The notes under the pieces are model-generated. The model made no database searches and was not told where the DNA came from. It was given only the letters and a program-made list of their open reading frames with translations. Made by a program: the position numbers and the translations under genes. From Cyclostephanos tholiformis (lineage: Eukaryota; Bacillariophyta; Thalassiosirophyceae; Thalassiosirales; Thalassiosiraceae), in contig JALLPB010000031.1 in assembly GCA_036939975.1 (NCBI GenBank), positions 1-30,906 of the forward strand: a stretch of 30,906 nt of DNA, written 5' to 3'. Below, one piece after another: positions 16,855-28,289 of this stretch (positions within the stretch are counted from its first letter, which is position 1; each line of letters starts with the position of its first letter).

Positions 16855-19800
16855 ATGACGATGGGGGACGAAAACCAATTTCATCCACCCGACCCAGCAT
16901 CCCCCGTCATAGACCTAGACAGCAGCATGGACGACGATGATGATGACGACGACGACGAGGATACCGTCGTAGGCACCTGTCTCCATTGTAATGCCCCTCC
17001 TCCCCCAAGATCCTCCTCCCTCGGTAGCAGATCGAGTGCGAACCCGGGCGGAGGAGGTGGCGGCGGGCCATGTTCTTTCGCCTCGAACTCCGTCCTGCCA
17101 TCTCCTCCCTCGATTTGCCCCCCAGCAGCTGCGCGGGTGCAGGTGTCGTGCGATGATTGTCGCTCATTTATTTGTGACGGTGCGTATACTTTCTTTCTCC
17201 GATTTTGTTATTCCTCGCCGTCTTGTACGTTGTTCCGACACTCATTTATTCGTCCACCGACTAAATTACCAGGATGTCATTGGTGCCACGAGTTCCAGGC
17301 GAATCACGAAATTAGGGTATGCGATCGCTGTGATGCGTTTTATTGTCGGGGATGCGACGAAATGGATCAATGCGAGGATTGCAGCGAGGTCGTTTGTAAC
17401 TCATGTTCGACTCTCATGAGTTGCAAATTCTGCGGATGCGGTCTGTGCGAGGACTGTGCAACCGCTTGCGGACGGTAAGTATAGATTAAAAAAACAATAT
17501 GTTTCGATTATCAACGGAGAATTATTTGTGTTCTCTCATGTCGCAACAATTATCATTGCATTCGCCTTGGTAATTAATGGACGAAAACAAAAACAGATGT
17601 GGCATTGTTCTTTGCGCCCGGGATGCGAAATTTGCCGTTGAATGTGATACATGCAGAATGTCATATTGTCTAGTTTGTCTAGCCTCTGGAACAAAGGATC
17701 CGTGCATCCGATGTGGTCACCGGCCGTCCAAGCGCATGGAGCAACTGGTTCACTTACGGCTGAAATCCATTTACAAAGCATTCAAAAATTCGGGAGCCTC
17801 GATGGGGCCTGGATCAGGAGTTATAGGAGCGAATTTAGCGTCTGATGTTTCATTTTCGATAAGTGGGAAAAATGATGGTCATGGAAAAGATGGCGGCGCC
17901 ATGGGGGGGAAATACTCCTCTGCATTGCGATCACTTCTGATGGATAATAGCTCGGACTCGACGACGAAAGACAACTTTTCCAATTTCGACCAGTCGATAG
18001 CTAATGAAGTTGCAGCTGTAATACAAACTGCTTCGAATACCATGGCGATGGTGGAATCAAACGGTGCAGACTATTTGGATGGTCCACTGCGGCGATCTCG
18101 GGGGAAACGTACATCATCTCATTATCTTAACCCCGGTCCGGGGGGAGCACAGAATCGATCATCACGCACTTCCAATGCAGCCGCGGAACGGTTCTTTAGA
18201 AAAACTCAGGCAGAAATGGAAGTTGCGGCAGCTGCTGCGGAAGCGGAGGCTGAAGCGGCAGCAGCAGCTCTGCTGGCTGAGTTAGATGACGAGAAGGCGT
18301 GTCCAAATGCTACTAGTAAAAAGAGCAAGCAGAAGAAGAAGAAGAAGAAGAAGAAGGGTAAAGCAAAAGAAATTGCTCCAACTGAGCAGACTGTCTTTGC
18401 AACATCTAGCGTCGCTGATACTGTTAAGTCAGCAGAAAAAGATGGTAAGACCTCCTCGATACAACTGAGCAAGAATTCTAAAAAGACGACTTTACCACGG
18501 AATAGCTCAAAAGCACATCCATCAATAGAAGATGATTCATCTGATGAAGATATGAATTTTGAACAGTTGGTTAGTAGAACGAAAGGTTCCACTAGACCGT
18601 CTAAGAAAGATGAAAGTAGTGATGAAAAAGCGATTTCTCCTTCTCCCACCCCAAAGCCGGAAACTCCGCCGTCCCAAGAGGTGAAAGCGACGAGTACTGC
18701 TTACTTTGATGCAGAACTAGCTGTTTTACTATCCAACGACAACGAAGTGGGTCTAGAGGCATTTTTGGCTGATATGAAGGGCGTTCCTGGACTGGGAGCA
18801 GCGCGTAAGACTGCCAGGAAGGCTCTGAAAAGGATTAAAGAGGCGAACGACATCTCCGGGCCTTCCGAGCCTGAGAAGCCTCACACTCAAATTCGAATCA
18901 ATTTAAATGAGCCTTCGTCTAATATTGAGGTAGACATGAAGGTGGCAAAGTTTTCCGCCAAGGCAGCTAGTGCAAAACAGACTGCTGGCCCGGCGCCTGC
19001 ATCTTCTCCCGGAACTGCCGCTGCCACCTCCACTGCCACTGCTACTGCTTTTAATCTATCCAATTCATTCCCTCCTGGTGGTCAACATGAACCATTATTG
19101 AGAGTGGTGTCTAGGACCCAACCAAACGCTGGGAATAACGCAAGCAGAGGAGTCACGTCCAATTCAAATTCAGTTCCCACCTCCACTCGCGCGGAATGCG
19201 TTATGCACATATCCCCCGCGGTTGTGGGTTGGGTAATAGGCAAGGGCGGCTCAAGAATCCGTGATATGATGGAAGAGAGTGGAGCTAAAATCTGGATTGA
19301 TCAAGAGTCGATGGGGGCGAAAGAATCGCGTGTTGTATATGTGAGCGGCAAACGATCGTCGGTGGACTCGGCGGTGCGAATGGTGAAGGACCTTGTAGCC
19401 AAAGCTCCAGCTGCTGCGAGTGCGGCAGCATCGCAAGGTGTGGCACCCGCAGCTGTACCTGCACTTGCATCTGCGCCAACGGTTAAATCTAATCCAGTCC
19501 CCCGGTCATTACAAGCTTCGCCACTGCTCTCTTCGACCTTGGGCTCGTCAAAAGAACCGACATCATCAATCACATCTGGAACCTCCACCCCCGCGGGCGC
19601 CACGCCCCCTGGTCCAAATCCTGTGCCTCCAACGAAACAACTGCATTCTTCAATGCATGGCTGGGCATTGCCAGCTCATGGTGCAAACATTTCTGCTTCT
19701 CCACCTCCTCAGGCAGCTCCACAGAGTGTGAGATTTTCGCCCAAACCAGCTGCTATGGTCGATGTTGTTTCGCATTTAGTGACATCAGAATTAGCATGTG

Positions 19801-21124
19801 ATCCTCATTTTGTGGCTTTGTTAATTGGTCGCCGCGGATGGACCATGAAGAATATCCAGGCCGAGAGTGGAGCCAATCTTCGCATTGATCAATCTGTCGA
19901 TCCTCCAAAAATTATTATTTCAGGAAGCATAGTCGGTGTAAAAAAAGCAGAGCAAATGGTGCGCGACGTGCTAAAGTATCCACAAGCCCAACTTACACCG
20001 CTGCTAAGTGAGGATGTCATGTTTAATAGTGTAGGTAGGCCAGAGCAACTCCGTGTTGGTGACGTGCAAACGATGCCACAGGTGGCCTTACCTTTGCTGT
20101 TGGCGTCAACCGAAAAATTTCTCGAAGAACCCAGGAAGTTCCCAACAGACGGAGCGACGGTACGTACCATTTCATTTTAATTTGGTTGTGCAATTGCCGT
20201 ACTCTCTCTTATGATAGAATGCTTGTTTAGAATTTTCCGACATTGTATAGCCAATACCAGCAGCATAATCAAAGCAACATGACTCCGTTTCGGGAATCAC
20301 CTGCAGTGGCTAGTATGGCGTTCATTTTGCCAAACGACGATCGACTCCAAACGCAACCACCCCCATATGTTAATTTTGTTGATGCGGATCCAAATACTTT
20401 AACCAATCGCCAAGAGTGGGGACACCAGAGCCAGGTTCATCAATACTCAGCACTACCACCATTTTCTAACTTGGAAGTCGTGAACAGGGATCAGTATAAT
20501 GCGCACGCGATTCCTAAAGCATCCCTTACTCAACAATCCTCGCTACAGGATCACCAAAGACCATTCAGCGTTCCTCTACAACCAGAACAGCTTCTTAGCT
20601 TTCCACCACGGAATCTTGAAGTGGGGCCTCACATTCACAGTCCTTCGTTACAAAAGACTCCTGCTAGAATGAATGTTATTAGCGGCACTGAAATTTCCGG
20701 TCAAAGCGTGAATGGGTGGGATTCGTTTGCTCCGAGTACATCGGGAGGAACGTGGAATCAGAGTCATTTCTCGTCAATACCGAGCGCTCCACAGCAACAT
20801 GGATTTCATGTTCCATCTGCACCTCCACTGTCCAATAATCCGTTCCAACTGACTCAAAATCATATCACTCCAGCTACTTTAACGTCAGCTTACAACAATC
20901 GCATAAGTGACGATAGCCTTATGGTTGACAATATGTTTGCGTCAATGAGTGCACCGGACAATGATGGGGATGGCCTGCTGTCTGCTCTGAATTCCGTGTC
21001 ACTGAGTGGATCGGCGTTGCAGCAAAACGAAAACTGGGAAAGTAAGATTTCCGGTTGGGGGGGAGAAGGTACTAGCTTATTTTTACAAGAAAGTCGGCTT
21101 GGTGACTACAGGGATGAGGGGTAG
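16855..21124 (+). CDS. Cys-rich N-terminus, two KH domains: putative RNA-binding protein
   Basis: Four exons: 16855-17179, 17273-17474, 17597-20159 and 20231-21124, about 1327 aa. Introns are GTGCGT...ACCAG (93 nt), GTAAGT...ACAG (122 nt) and GTACGT...TTTAG (71 nt; an acceptor at 20260 is an in-frame alternative). After an Asp run, residues ~98-210 hold dense Cys pairs (CDDC, CHWC, CDRC, CRGC, CEDC, CKFCGCGLCEDC, CGIVLC, CDTC, CLVC, CIRCGH) that look like several zinc-binding modules of B-box/RING-like spacing. Then come an Ala/Glu coiled coil, a Lys run (~420) and two KH domains with GxxG loops GKGG (~724) and GRRG (~920). The C-terminal exon is Gln/Pro/Ser-rich and probably disordered. KH domains bind single-stranded RNA; targets are unknown. 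The start is the first ATG in a frame leading into the Cys region. Confidence 0.8.
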
Positions 21125-21350
21125 ATCTCATCTAACTATGCGTTAAATTAGTGTTTATTCCTCTAGGCTTTCACATACTATATTCTTCGGCTATTATCAT
21201 TTAATATTGAGTCGAACAATGTCGGTGTGACTGAGAGTGGCATGACCACATTCAATTATGAAAATTCTCCTGCCATGATTTCTTAACTAGGTAGTAGCCA
21301 CGAAACGATAATGTAAGGTACTATGCATGAGAGAAGTCGAGACTGTCTTA
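21125..21350. other. Convergent intergenic gap
   Basis: 226 bp between the stop codons of the KH-protein gene (plus) and CDC23 (minus). It must hold both 3' ends. No other element is seen. Confidence 0.5.
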
Positions 21351-24137
21351 TCATGGGGAAAATTCGAACGACGATTCTGGAGGCGCCAACGATCGTCGAC
21401 TTTTCGATCCCAACGCCCGTGTAGGCGCAAATTCCGATGAAGACCTTCCCTGAAACCTTTCGCCCGCCTGTTGGTCCATCCTCGATCGTATATCCCTCAA
21501 GAGACCCCGCCCCTGCTCCTTTTCCGGACCCGGGTAGTCCTCCAGTCGCGTAGCGCATAATATTGCCTGATCGTACTCCAGATTATCACGGTAGTAATAC
21601 GCAAGGTAAAGGAGGGCCTCGGCCTCTGGTTCGTCCACCCGAACGTTCGTCACGACGGTTTCGAAGGCCTCCGGAGACGAGTCGGCGCTCGCGCCCGAGT
21701 ACGCCCCCGGCAGCTGCGATTGGTACCTCAATTCTAAGTGGCGGAGGTAGCACTTGGCGGCCCTCTCCTCGTCGCCGTCCTCGCGGTATAATTCCGCCAA
21801 TTTCCTCGTGGCGATGCCCTCCCCGTCCCCCAGCGACACGGCGCGCTCGTAGCTCCTCTCAGCGTCCGCACGCCTATCGAGGCCGAGGAGGCACCCGCCG
21901 ATGGCGCACCACATCCGAGCATCGTGTGGGTGGAGCGATGCCGCCTTCCGAAAGTAGAACAGCGCGTGCAGGAGCATGTTCATTATCTCGTACGTCTGGC
22001 CGAGGCCATACCACGCCCGGTACTCCCTATCGCTGATGTCCACCGCTCGACGATACGCCTCAATCGCGGCGGCGGTATTCTTCATCTCGATGTACTCGTG
22101 CCCGAGCAAAGTCCATGCGCTTAGGTACGTCCGATCGAGCTTGAGCGCACGCTGGAAGTACTGTACCGCCTTCTCGTGTCGTGCCCTGCTGGAGTAATAG
22201 TTCCCAACGACGATGCACGTCTCCGGACGGTACTTGTCCACCGTCATCGATCGATGAGCGAGGTGGGACAGCGCCACCTTCTGATCCTTCACGTACAATA
22301 CGTTCGAGAAGGCGTCCATCTGATCCAGGCGGTAGGGCTCGCGCTCCGATAGGGCGAGGAAGTGCTCGTGGGCCGAATCGTAGTCCCGCGCGTCGTAGTA
22401 CGCCATGGCCAACTGGGATTGAAGGTAGGCGCTCTGGACGAAGAACCCCGAAGACGTTGATGATGGCCCGATCTCGTTGCAATTGCCGTTGGCCAACTTT
22501 TCGATGACGACGATTGCGTTCTCGTTCGCCTTGTTCTCGATGAATACGTGGACGCAGAAGAAGTGATACATCCAGTGGTCCGAGATGGGTCGGAGCATAT
22601 CCTCCACGTCCTCATCGATGTACGGGTCGTTGACGCATAATTCGCCGAGGTCGAGCCACGCCGACCAGTTGAAAGGGTACATCAATATGGAGCGTACGAG
22701 GATACGATGGGCCGCGTCTCCCCCCCTCCTCCCGTACCCGGCCCCCGCGTCCTGGGCTGGGGAAGGCGCCGCCCTCGTCCCCCTCATCCCCCTCAATACC
22801 GCCCCGTACACGTACAGGCCGAACGCGTCGAGATCCCCCCTAGCGAAGCTACCGCGCAATTCCGCCTCGAGCATTGGCAGATTCGCATTCCTCGCGCTAC
22901 TCCTCTCGAGCGGATCGCGCATCTCGGATATCCTCTCCTCCCTCCGTCGTTCGCCGTCGAGGTACAGCGAGTACGCTCGGAGGTATATACCGAACGACGT
23001 CAGGTCGGATCGGGGAGGGTCGATCTGTCCGATCGATGCAGACGATCCACCGTCGTGCCGCGACGAGGACGAAATCGACGGAGAGCTGAGGGCGTGCGCC
23101 GCGCCGCCGTACTCGCCGAGATCGAAGAGGGACGACGCGTACAGCTCGACGTCCGTGGGGACGCGACGTTCCTCCCGAGATAACGACGACGTGCCAACCC
23201 CCTCCTCCTCGTCGTCGTCGTCGTCATCGTCCCGGAATGCGGTGGAAAGCGACCGCGATGGAGGAGGCGCCAGTCCGACGAGCTGCTCGGACGCCCATCG
23301 ACTCGCGAGCTTCAGTCCCCTCCTGGAGCATTCACGCGACGCGCGTCGAAGGCACCGACGCGCGACCTCTATGTCCCACGCGTCGCGATCGCATCGCCAC
23401 GACGATCCCACGTCGGAACGATGCGCGTCTACATCGGCCCCGTCGACGGATGGTCGTCGTCGCGGGGGAGGACGATTGGTTTCCCCGATCGTAGACGACG
23501 ATGCGCCTTTCCTCGTCGCAGCCGCCGCGGCGGCGGTTGCGGCGGCGGCTGCCGAGGAGGAAGAGGAGGAGGAGGAGGAGGAGGTTCCTCCATTTCCATT
23601 CGCGCCTCCTCTCGATCGACCGCCGGCTCCGGCGTCGTCGCCATTCGTCGACGTTATCGTCGTCCTCATCGACCGACCTCCATCGCGCCCGATCCATATC
23701 CCCGACGTCCCCCTCCCCCCGACGTCGTCCCGCCTCCCACCAAGAGCCGCCGATCCCGGAGCCGTCGGGGGAGTACCGTCCAGTATCCCCGATATCGACA
23801 TGGACTTCGAATAATAATCCGAATCGTCGTCTCCTCCTTCGTCGGACCCACCCCTCATGGATGCGTCGGCGTGGGTCGCAGTCGACGCAAACGTGGTCGC
23901 CACGCGGCGGGGGGGATGATGACGATGTGGCGTCGGCGTCCGGAGGAGTAGGGACGACGACGCGGAGGCGGCGAGGGTCGCGTCCAACGACGTCGGCGAC
24001 ATCGACGGCGACATTATCGAGCTCTCGTCGAGGCTCATGCTCTCCTCGCGGGGGGGGTGAGGATGGTGATATTCGCGGCCGTCCCTCCCCATCGTTGGAC
24101 CGTCGTCGACTTGTCGACTCCCGCCGTCGTTCGCCAT
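21351..24137 (-). CDS. CDC23: Anaphase-promoting complex subunit 8 (CDC23), TPR protein
   Basis: Intronless, 928 aa; animal and yeast homologues are about 600. CDC23/APC8 is a TPR scaffold subunit of the APC/C ubiquitin ligase, which triggers anaphase and mitotic exit. Residues 1-240 are low-complexity (Ser, Ala, Gly, Asp runs) and not conserved. The family N-domain follows from DAWDIEVARRCLRRASREC (~254) through SSLFDLGEYGGAAHAL and FGIYLRAYSLYLDGE. Diagnostic TPR segments are YRPETCIVVGNYYSSRARHE, YFQRALKLDRTYLSAWTLLG, HEYIEMKNTAAAIEAYRRAV and YRAWYGLGQTYEIMNMLLHA, which match APC8 better than the related APC3/APC6/APC7. An Asp/Glu run interrupts the N-domain. The start is the ATG at 24137; a downstream start cannot be excluded because the leader is unconserved. 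Divergent from CCT7 across 325 bp. Confidence 0.9.
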   Translation of the reverse strand: MANDGGSRQVDDGPTMGRDGREYHHPHPPREESMSLDESSIMSPSMSPTSLDATLAASASSSLLLRTPTPHRHHPPRRVATTFASTATHADASMRGGSDEGGDDDSDYYSKSMSISGILDGTPPTAPGSAALGGRRDDVGGRGTSGIWIGRDGGRSMRTTITSTNGDDAGAGGRSRGGANGNGGTSSSSSSSSSSAAAAATAAAAAATRKGASSSTIGETNRPPPRRRPSVDGADVDAHRSDVGSSWRCDRDAWDIEVARRCLRRASRECSRRGLKLASRWASEQLVGLAPPPSRSLSTAFRDDDDDDDEEEGVGTSSLSREERRVPTDVELYASSLFDLGEYGGAAHALSSPSISSSSRHDGGSSASIGQIDPPRSDLTSFGIYLRAYSLYLDGERRREERISEMRDPLERSSARNANLPMLEAELRGSFARGDLDAFGLYVYGAVLRGMRGTRAAPSPAQDAGAGYGRRGGDAAHRILVRSILMYPFNWSAWLDLGELCVNDPYIDEDVEDMLRPISDHWMYHFFCVHVFIENKANENAIVVIEKLANGNCNEIGPSSTSSGFFVQSAYLQSQLAMAYYDARDYDSAHEHFLALSEREPYRLDQMDAFSNVLYVKDQKVALSHLAHRSMTVDKYRPETCIVVGNYYSSRARHEKAVQYFQRALKLDRTYLSAWTLLGHEYIEMKNTAAAIEAYRRAVDISDREYRAWYGLGQTYEIMNMLLHALFYFRKAASLHPHDARMWCAIGGCLLGLDRRADAERSYERAVSLGDGEGIATRKLAELYREDGDEERAAKCYLRHLELRYQSQLPGAYSGASADSSPEAFETVVTNVRVDEPEAEALLYLAYYYRDNLEYDQAILCATRLEDYPGPEKEQGRGLLRDIRSRMDQQAGERFQGRSSSEFAPTRALGSKSRRSLAPPESSFEFSP

Positions 24138-24462
24138 GTTTTTTTATATATGTTTTTTATTGTTGTCGTGCTGTGTTGTGTGTCTGTGGTGTGTTTTTTT
24201 GTGTGTGCGCGCGGCGTGTGTGGCTACGAATAGTCTGTCCTTCGTCCTACAGGGCGGGGGCGGCGGGGGGACGGCCGGGGGGGACGGCCGGAAGAAAATG
24301 TTTTCGATCGTCGCCCAATCCAAGCGAGTCCTCATCCATCCCATCCCGCAGCCATCGCATTGTTCATAGTTCGCCCGAAACCGTCGACCAATCCATCCCC
24401 CCCAAAAGAGGAGAGACTTACTCATATTATTTATACATTCAGAATAATTTCATATTCCAACC
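24138..24462. promoter_or_regulatory. Divergent promoter region, CDC23 and CCT7
   Basis: 325 bp between opposite start codons. The CDC23 side is TG-rich. A G-rich tract lies at 24250-24290, and an AT-rich stretch (ATTATTTATACATTC) lies 30-40 bp before the CCT7 ATG and could hold a TATA-like element. Confidence 0.4.
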
Positions 24463-26658
24463 ATGATGGGAATGAGGCCCGGGATAATATTACTCCGCGA
24501 GGGTACCGACACTTCCCAGGTGCGTCATTTTGTGACAATATATCCATTCGTCGCATGTTCTCCGGTGGATGGGTGGGGGGAGGGGGGGGGAGGGGTGATG
24601 ACGGGGGTTTCGGAGGAGCGAGGACGGTCCCGAATATTCGATTTTTGCCCCATTTTTCCTACTCGCCCTCCATTTTCGTCCCCCCCCATTCCCCCCCCCC
24701 TTCCCCGACTCGCCTCGTTGAGCGCTAAACCCACATTCCATCCCTCGACGCATCGCCCCGAAACGACTCACGAAAATAAATGACGAATGAACGGACCACA
24801 GGGCAAGGCGCAGCTGATAAGCAACATCAACGCCTGCCAGGCAGTGGCGGATGCCGTCCGCACGACACTCGGACCGCGGGGGATGGACAAGCTAGTCGCG
24901 GACGGACGACGCGTTACGATAAGCAACGATGGTGCGACGATCATGAGGCTGCTCGAGATTGAGCATCCGGCAGCCAAGACGCTGGTGGACATCAGCATGA
25001 GTCAGGTGAGATATGGATGGACACGGTAGAGAGAGAGAGAGAGAGAGAGAGAGAGGTCTGGGAGAGGGGGCAGTGTATATTCTCGTCGCATTATCCGTCC
25101 TCTCGACCGATGAGTCTGATCGTCATGTAATATTATGTTCCGTACTATATCACATCGCCAGGACGCCGAGGTCGGAGACGGTACCACGTCGGTGGTGCTC
25201 CTCGCGGTCGAGATCCTGAAGCAGATGAAGCCGTTCGTCGAGGAGGGCGTACATCCCCAGATCATCATGCGCAACGTTCGCCTAGCAAGCGGCATCGCCG
25301 TGCAAAGGGTGCGCGACCTCGCCGTTTCGTTCGACGTCGACTCGCCCGAGGGCGAGGCGATGCTCCTCAAGACGTGCTCCACGGCGTTGAACTCGAAGCT
25401 AATCGCGTCCCACCAGGACCTATTCGCGCCGATGATCGTCGACGCCGTTCGGTCCCTCGCGGCGCACGGCCCCAACGGACTCGACGATCTCAAGGGCATG
25501 ATCGGGATAAAGAAAATACCCGGCGGGGACGTCCGGCAGTCGTTCCTAGTGAAGGGGGTGGCGTTCAAGAAGACGTTCTCCTACGCGGGATTCGAGCAGA
25601 TGACGAAGAAGTTCTCGAATCCGATGATACTGCTACTGAACGTCGAGCTCGAGTTGAAGAACGAGAAGGAGAACGCGGAGGTGCGCATCGAGGATCCCGA
25701 TCAGTACCAGAGCATCGTCGACGCCGAGTGGCAGGTGATATACGACAAGCTCGACTCGTGCGTTTCCTGCGGTGCGAACATCGTCCTTAGCCGGCTCCCC
25801 ATCGGCGACCTCGCGACCCAGTATTTCGCCGATCGTGGCCTGTTCTGCGCCGGTCGCGTCGAGGACGGCGACATGAAGCGCGTCGCCAGGGCAACCGGCG
25901 CGACGGTGCAGACGAGCACGAACGGCATATACGATGGCGTGCTCGGAACGTGCGCCGACTTCGAGGAGACGCGCGTGGGGGACGAGCGATTCAACATCTT
26001 CACCGGCTGTCCCAACAGCCTGACGTCGACGATCGTATTGCGGGGCGGATCGGAGCAGTTCATCGCCGAGAGCGAGCGCAGCATCCACGACGCGATGATG
26101 GTCGTTAAGCGATCGCTCACGTCGCGTTCGGTCGTCGCCGGTGGAGGCGCCGTGGAGCTCGAGGTCGCAAGACACCTGCGACAGCACGCGCTCGGTATCG
26201 AGGGGAAGGGACAGCTGATCGTGGCCGCCTTCGCCAAGGCGTTGGAGATCGTGCCGCGTCAGCTGTGCGACAACGCCGGGTTCGATTCGAATGACATCCT
26301 GTCGGCCTTGCGTCGGAAGCACGCCCAGGACGACGACGGTAAATGGTACGGCGTTGATATCGAGAGGGGGGACATCATCGACACGTTCGCGGCCGGGATA
26401 TGGGAACCGGCCGACAACAAGTCCTTCTCGTTGGCGTCCGCGGCCGAGGCTGCCGGTGTCATCCTGTCGATCGACGAGACGGTCATCAATCCCAGATCGC
26501 AGGATCCGGGCGCGGTCGGGGCCGGCGGCGCAGGACAGAAGCCGATGAGCAACATGATGGCAGGGGCAATGGACACGGTGAACGCCCAGCGGGGGGGGAG
26601 CAGGTCCGGTAATCTCGGAAATGGCGTCTCATACCTCAAGGGACGAGGCGGAGGCTAG
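24463..26658 (+). CDS. CCT7: T-complex protein 1 subunit eta (CCT7)
   Basis: Three exons: 24463-24519, 24802-25005 and 25162-26658, giving 585 aa. Junctions are CAG|GTGCGT...CACAG|GGC and CAG|GTGAGA...GCCAG|GAC, both between codons. The eta subunit is one of eight in the cytosolic CCT/TRiC ring, which folds actin, tubulin and other clients using ATP. Family motifs in order are [124 protein letters not shown] and [22 protein letters not shown] and AGFEQ support eta over other CCT subunits. It is somewhat longer than the usual 540-560 aa, mainly through a Gly/Met-rich tail ending GRGGG. Intron 2 carries a GA dinucleotide repeat. Confidence 0.95.
25028..25055 (+). repeat. GA dinucleotide microsatellite in CCT7 intron 2
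   Basis: An uninterrupted GA run of about 28 bases shortly after the GTGAGA donor. Likely polymorphic in length. Confidence 0.8.
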
Positions 26659-26824
26659 AGATTTTTTCATCTCATTCATAGATACCTGCGAGATTATGGA
26701 CGCCATGGCGCATCTAGAGAGGACATTCGATGATGTACTACCGTCGAAAGGAGGGTTCTGACAGCATCGAATACTCAAAAGTAAAATTCGTAGCGAATAA
26801 AATTATATCCACTCGTCTATCATT
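26659..26824. other. Convergent gap between CCT7 and GDPD
   Basis: 166 bp between two stop codons on opposite strands. It holds the 3' ends of both genes. Nothing else is visible. Confidence 0.5.
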
Positions 26825-28289
26825 CTATTGTTCGGGTAGCGATCGAATCGATTCGTATCGAGCTTCTGCCAACGCTTTCACCATCACGTCCGGTCGATTC
26901 ACGCACATGCTCCCGACGCCGCTCTTTAAAACTGTAAGATACATGGCAACATCCTCGTTTCCGACGTCGTGATACTTGTCGTCGCTATCCTGCTTCATAC
27001 CCCTGGGTCCACGAAACCAGGCCATCGTCCCAAGCCCGGCCCGATGTGCCGAACGTATCGCCTCGTACGTGCAGGTGTCGTACTTCAGATGGACCTCGCT
27101 CGCTCCCGCCTCGACGGCACGTTCCGCGAAGTCTCCGGGCAATCGATCGAACAAGGCGCCGGTGACGGCGTCGCCGTCAAGTTTTCGCACCTCGAGGATG
27201 CGCGAATGGTCGAACGAGGAGTAATGACACCTATGTCCCATGTTTAATTTACGAACCAGCTCGACCGAGGGCCTTGCCGTGTTCGGGCCCTTTAGCTCGA
27301 TCTTTATCGCGAAGTCCGGCGATATCTCCGGATGATCACGAATAGTAACGAGGACCTCCTCGAGCGTGTGAACGAAGCAATAGTGCGACGGATCGCCGGG
27401 ATGCGTGATTTCGTCCGGTCCGCAAGCAAATTCTTCGAAGCTTTTGTTGAACGAGAGTAAACGTTTCGCTTCTTCGGCGGTGTAGTCGAGGCTGTAGTAA
27501 GTAGCATGATATATTACGGGCAAGATGTGAGATTTTGGACACGAGAGAGCAAATCTAACCCCGCACCGCTCTTTTATGCGAGGTGCACTCACATCGACCC
27601 GGGAACGCCACAGTAGGATTTCAACAGGCCCGGATTTTCATCCCCACCGGACCCGTGAAAAACGACCAAGGTTCCGCACTTGAGCAAGAATACATCCAGC
27701 TCGACCCCGTCGGCTCCAGCCCGCGCGGCATGAATGAAGGATCGAGCAGTGTTCTCCAATGCCGTGTAGGGCGATCCCCTATGCCCGATGATGTCGACTC
27801 GCTTTGGTTCCCATTGTCCTCGAGTGACGTTCTTTTCGTTGGGTTGGAAGACGTGGCGGGCGTGGTGAGCAATGGCGGGTAAAAAAAAGGATGCACGCAT
27901 TAATTAAAATACGAGGAAGAACGCACCAACGTCATAGCAAGAGATCGTCCCACCTCGAAGTCCACCCGTTTACGTTCGTTGAATTCTCCCGTCGAGAGAA
28001 ATTCGTTCCCTTGCCCGGCGGGAGACCATGCAATCGAAATCATCGGGTCGTCGTCTTCGTTGGGTATCGAAGAATATAACCTGCTTCGCCTCATGAATTT
28101 CCAACTATTATCTGGGTTTGCCCCTTGATGCTGCTTCTGCAGTTGGAAAGCCATGCTGATGGTCCACAGCCAAAGTCCGACTATTATGAGTAGGAATCTG
28201 GAGCCGTGAACTTGAGTCCTCATTATTTCTCTGATTGGAAGGTGCGAAGGTGTTGGTGTGGTGGGGGTAGCACTCTGTGTGGTTGTCAA
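26825..28289 (-). CDS. Glycerophosphodiester phosphodiesterase with N-terminal signal anchor or targeting peptide
   Basis: Three exons on the minus strand: 28289-27927, 27831-27593 and 27491-26825, 422 aa. The donors are GTGCGT and GTGAGT; the intron lengths are 95 and 101 nt. The enzyme class splits glycerophosphodiesters into glycerol-3-phosphate and an alcohol. The GDPD TIM-barrel signature is clear: IIGHRGSPYTALENT with catalytic His138-Arg139, GADGVELDVFLLKCGTLVVFHG with metal ligands Glu165 and Asp167 and catalytic His180, then FAIKIELKG and a late GLGTMAWFRG strand. The first exon contains a hydrophobic stretch, FLLIIVGLWLWTISMAFQL, usable as signal peptide or anchor. A second ATG at 28223 lies closer to it and may be the real start. 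The first intron's acceptor (GAAAAG) is unusual but keeps frame and joins the conserved domain well. Confidence 0.85.

Noticed and set aside
22585..23814. Plus-strand ORF of 409 aa
   Set aside because: Fully antisense to CDC23 and composed of Ser/Arg/Pro shadows of its biased codons.
25633..26322. Minus-strand ORF of 229 aa
   Set aside because: Antisense to the conserved third exon of CCT7; arises from strong GC3 bias.
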